64,000 bases of DNA from NCBI RefSeq assembly GCF_035046505.1, contig NC_089822.1:268657024-268721023 (forward strand). Direction: 5' to 3'. This stretch comes from Tiliqua scincoides (taxonomy: Eukaryota; Chordata; Lepidosauria; Squamata; Scincidae). A program made the translations under genes and the position numbers. The notes beneath the pieces are model-generated. The model ran no database searches. It saw nothing but the letters and a program-made list of their open reading frames with translations, and was not told the DNA's origin. Each line of letters begins with the position of its first letter. Position 1 is the first letter of the stretch. Shown in pieces: positions 62,880-64,000 of this stretch.

Positions 62880-63348
62880 CGGCATTCGCCTGTACATGCT
62901 TAGAGTGTGGAAAGAGTTTAGTGAGAGTATAGACCTTACTATGCATGAGGAAAATCCACATAGGGAGAAACCATATAAATACTTAGAGTGGCAAAAGAGC
63001 TTCCGTGTCAGCTGAAGATTTCATACCTAAGAGAAACCCAGTCGGTTTGGTGCTTCTTTTAGAGTACACACCTTTCAATGCACAGAAGAATTCATTTGCT
63101 AGAAACCCTATACGTATTTGGAGTGTGGCAAGAGCTTCAAGCCTTGCATCGCATTATGGATCTCACAGTGGGGGAGAAAGGACAGAAGCGCTTGGAGTAT
63201 GGAAAGCAATTCTGAGACCACACGTATTTAAGACCCATCAGAGAATCCACCTTAAAACCTTTGAAATGCTGTGAGTGAGGAAAGAGTTTCAGGGATCTCT
63301 CAGCCCTTCTTGTTGTGAGATAATTCATACTGGTGACAAATCGTATCA
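62880..63348 (+). pseudogene. C2H2 zinc-finger relic downstream of gene C
   Basis: Finger pieces in shifting frames: [41 protein letters not shown] (a frame-shifted GVWQELQ-type piece) and CEERKSFRDLS-like. All are interrupted by stops and small indels. It is far more decayed than 61358-61622, so it is an older dead array or a second dead paralogue. Confidence 0.7.
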
Positions 63349-63505
63349 ATAAGAAGAGCCCCGCTGGGTCAGGCCAAGGCCCATCAGTCCAGCTTCACAC
63401 AGCGGCCAGATGTCCAGTTTCCCACCAGATGCCTCAGGGAGCACTCAGGACAACCTGATACCTCTGTCCTGTTGCCACTTCCCTGCATCTGGCATTCAGA
63501 GATCA
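63349..63505 (-). mobile_element. Old CR1 3' end
   Basis: aagaagagccccgctgggtc, ccaccagatgcctcagggag and tgttgccacttccctgcatc match the older CR1 subfamily. Confidence 0.65.
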
Positions 63506-63694
63506 GCTCCATGGCTGAAGGAGTGGCTGGTTAGGAGGGGTGGAGGTGGGTACTGGAGCAGGTGCCCTGAGGGCTCGCATGCCCAGCTCTTCGGTTTGTT
63601 TGCCTATCAGGTAAACATGCACAGGTAAACCTGTACTCAGTGTTTGGCTTTTTCTCTGGGAACTTACACCCTGCTCTCCCTGGACTGTTTAGAC

Positions 63695-63957
63695 CAGGGG
63701 TGTCAAACATAAGACCCACGGACCGAACGGACCTGTTATAATTAGCCCTGTTATAATTGGACTCTCTGATATCTTGAAAATATGAACAAGATTTGCACAT
63801 TTTCTTTTCTGTGATTTGCAGCTAATGAGTTTCTATGTGAGAACAAAGTGCTTATTTGTGGTCATCATTTGCTTAATGATGTCACTTTCTGTTAAATGAT
63901 GTCACTTCCTGCCTTGAGAAATGAATGTCAAATTCACCAGGGAATTTGACATCCCTG
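63695..63957. mobile_element. hAT-like MITE, 263 bp, with 8-bp target duplication
   Basis: TIRs caggggtgtcaaac and aatttgacatccctg. Flanks gtttagac (63687-63694) and gtttaggc (63958-63965) agree at 7 of 8. No coding capacity. Confidence 0.75.
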
Positions 63958-64000
63958 GTTTAGGCCCTTGAGATGGATATATACAAACAAATTGGGAACA

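Overview
The window looks like nuclear DNA of a squamate reptile (lizard or snake). The evidence is many young CR1 LINE copies whose ORF1 carries an esterase domain, L2-type tails, many short hAT- and Harbinger-like DNA transposons, and SCAN/KRAB C2H2 zinc-finger genes with reptile-style exon structure. Genus and species cannot be told from the sequence alone.

The only host genes I can support are three related KRAB-type zinc-finger genes. Gene A (minus strand, 10038-20534) is a complete five-exon SCAN / 127-nt KRAB-like / 83-nt linker / KRAB / six-finger gene with compatible splice phases throughout. Gene B (minus, 27409-43033) keeps the 83-nt exon, a 127-nt KRAB exon and a ten-finger exon. 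The expected upstream exons survive only as a shortened exon at 43900-43971 and a decayed SCAN remnant at about 44487-44760, which is duplicated at about 49611-49770. Gene C (plus, 54946-61357) has the 83-nt exon, a KRAB exon shortened by 7 nt, and a 19-finger exon. Decayed fingers follow its stop and a second relic lies at 62880-63348. Proteins of this kind are nuclear, bind DNA through their fingers, and with a working KRAB normally recruit TRIM28/KAP1 to silence target loci, often transposons.

Layout: 1-9650 is mainly repeats (a solo LTR with target duplications, a CR1 split by another LINE, and a 598-codon CR1 reverse transcriptase ORF). 10038-20560 is gene A. 20970-23320 is a CpG-rich block beside an 87-bp minisatellite. 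23430-27360 holds DNA transposons, a palindromic CR1 tail, a large foldback and an LTR-like fossil. 27409-43033 is gene B, with a near-complete antisense CR1 (29601-34804), a 200-base assembly gap and a CR1-tail tandem array in its introns. 43900-52860 holds SCAN remnants in a local duplication, LTR fossils and RTE-like LINE pieces. 54946-63350 is gene C and its relics.

The most unusual signals are: (1) the CR1 5' region, where an 85-bp repeat with 840-bp spacing and a TATA box suggest promoter monomers; (2) an RTE-like LINE family with 10-12 bp target duplications and a 3'-terminal hairpin whose stem is kept while its loop varies; (3) the pattern of N-terminal domain loss across the three zinc-finger paralogues; (4) tandem CR1 tails carrying repeated ACTACAATTCCCAG motifs. 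All splice models and family names are sequence-based inference; nothing was searched or aligned by program.
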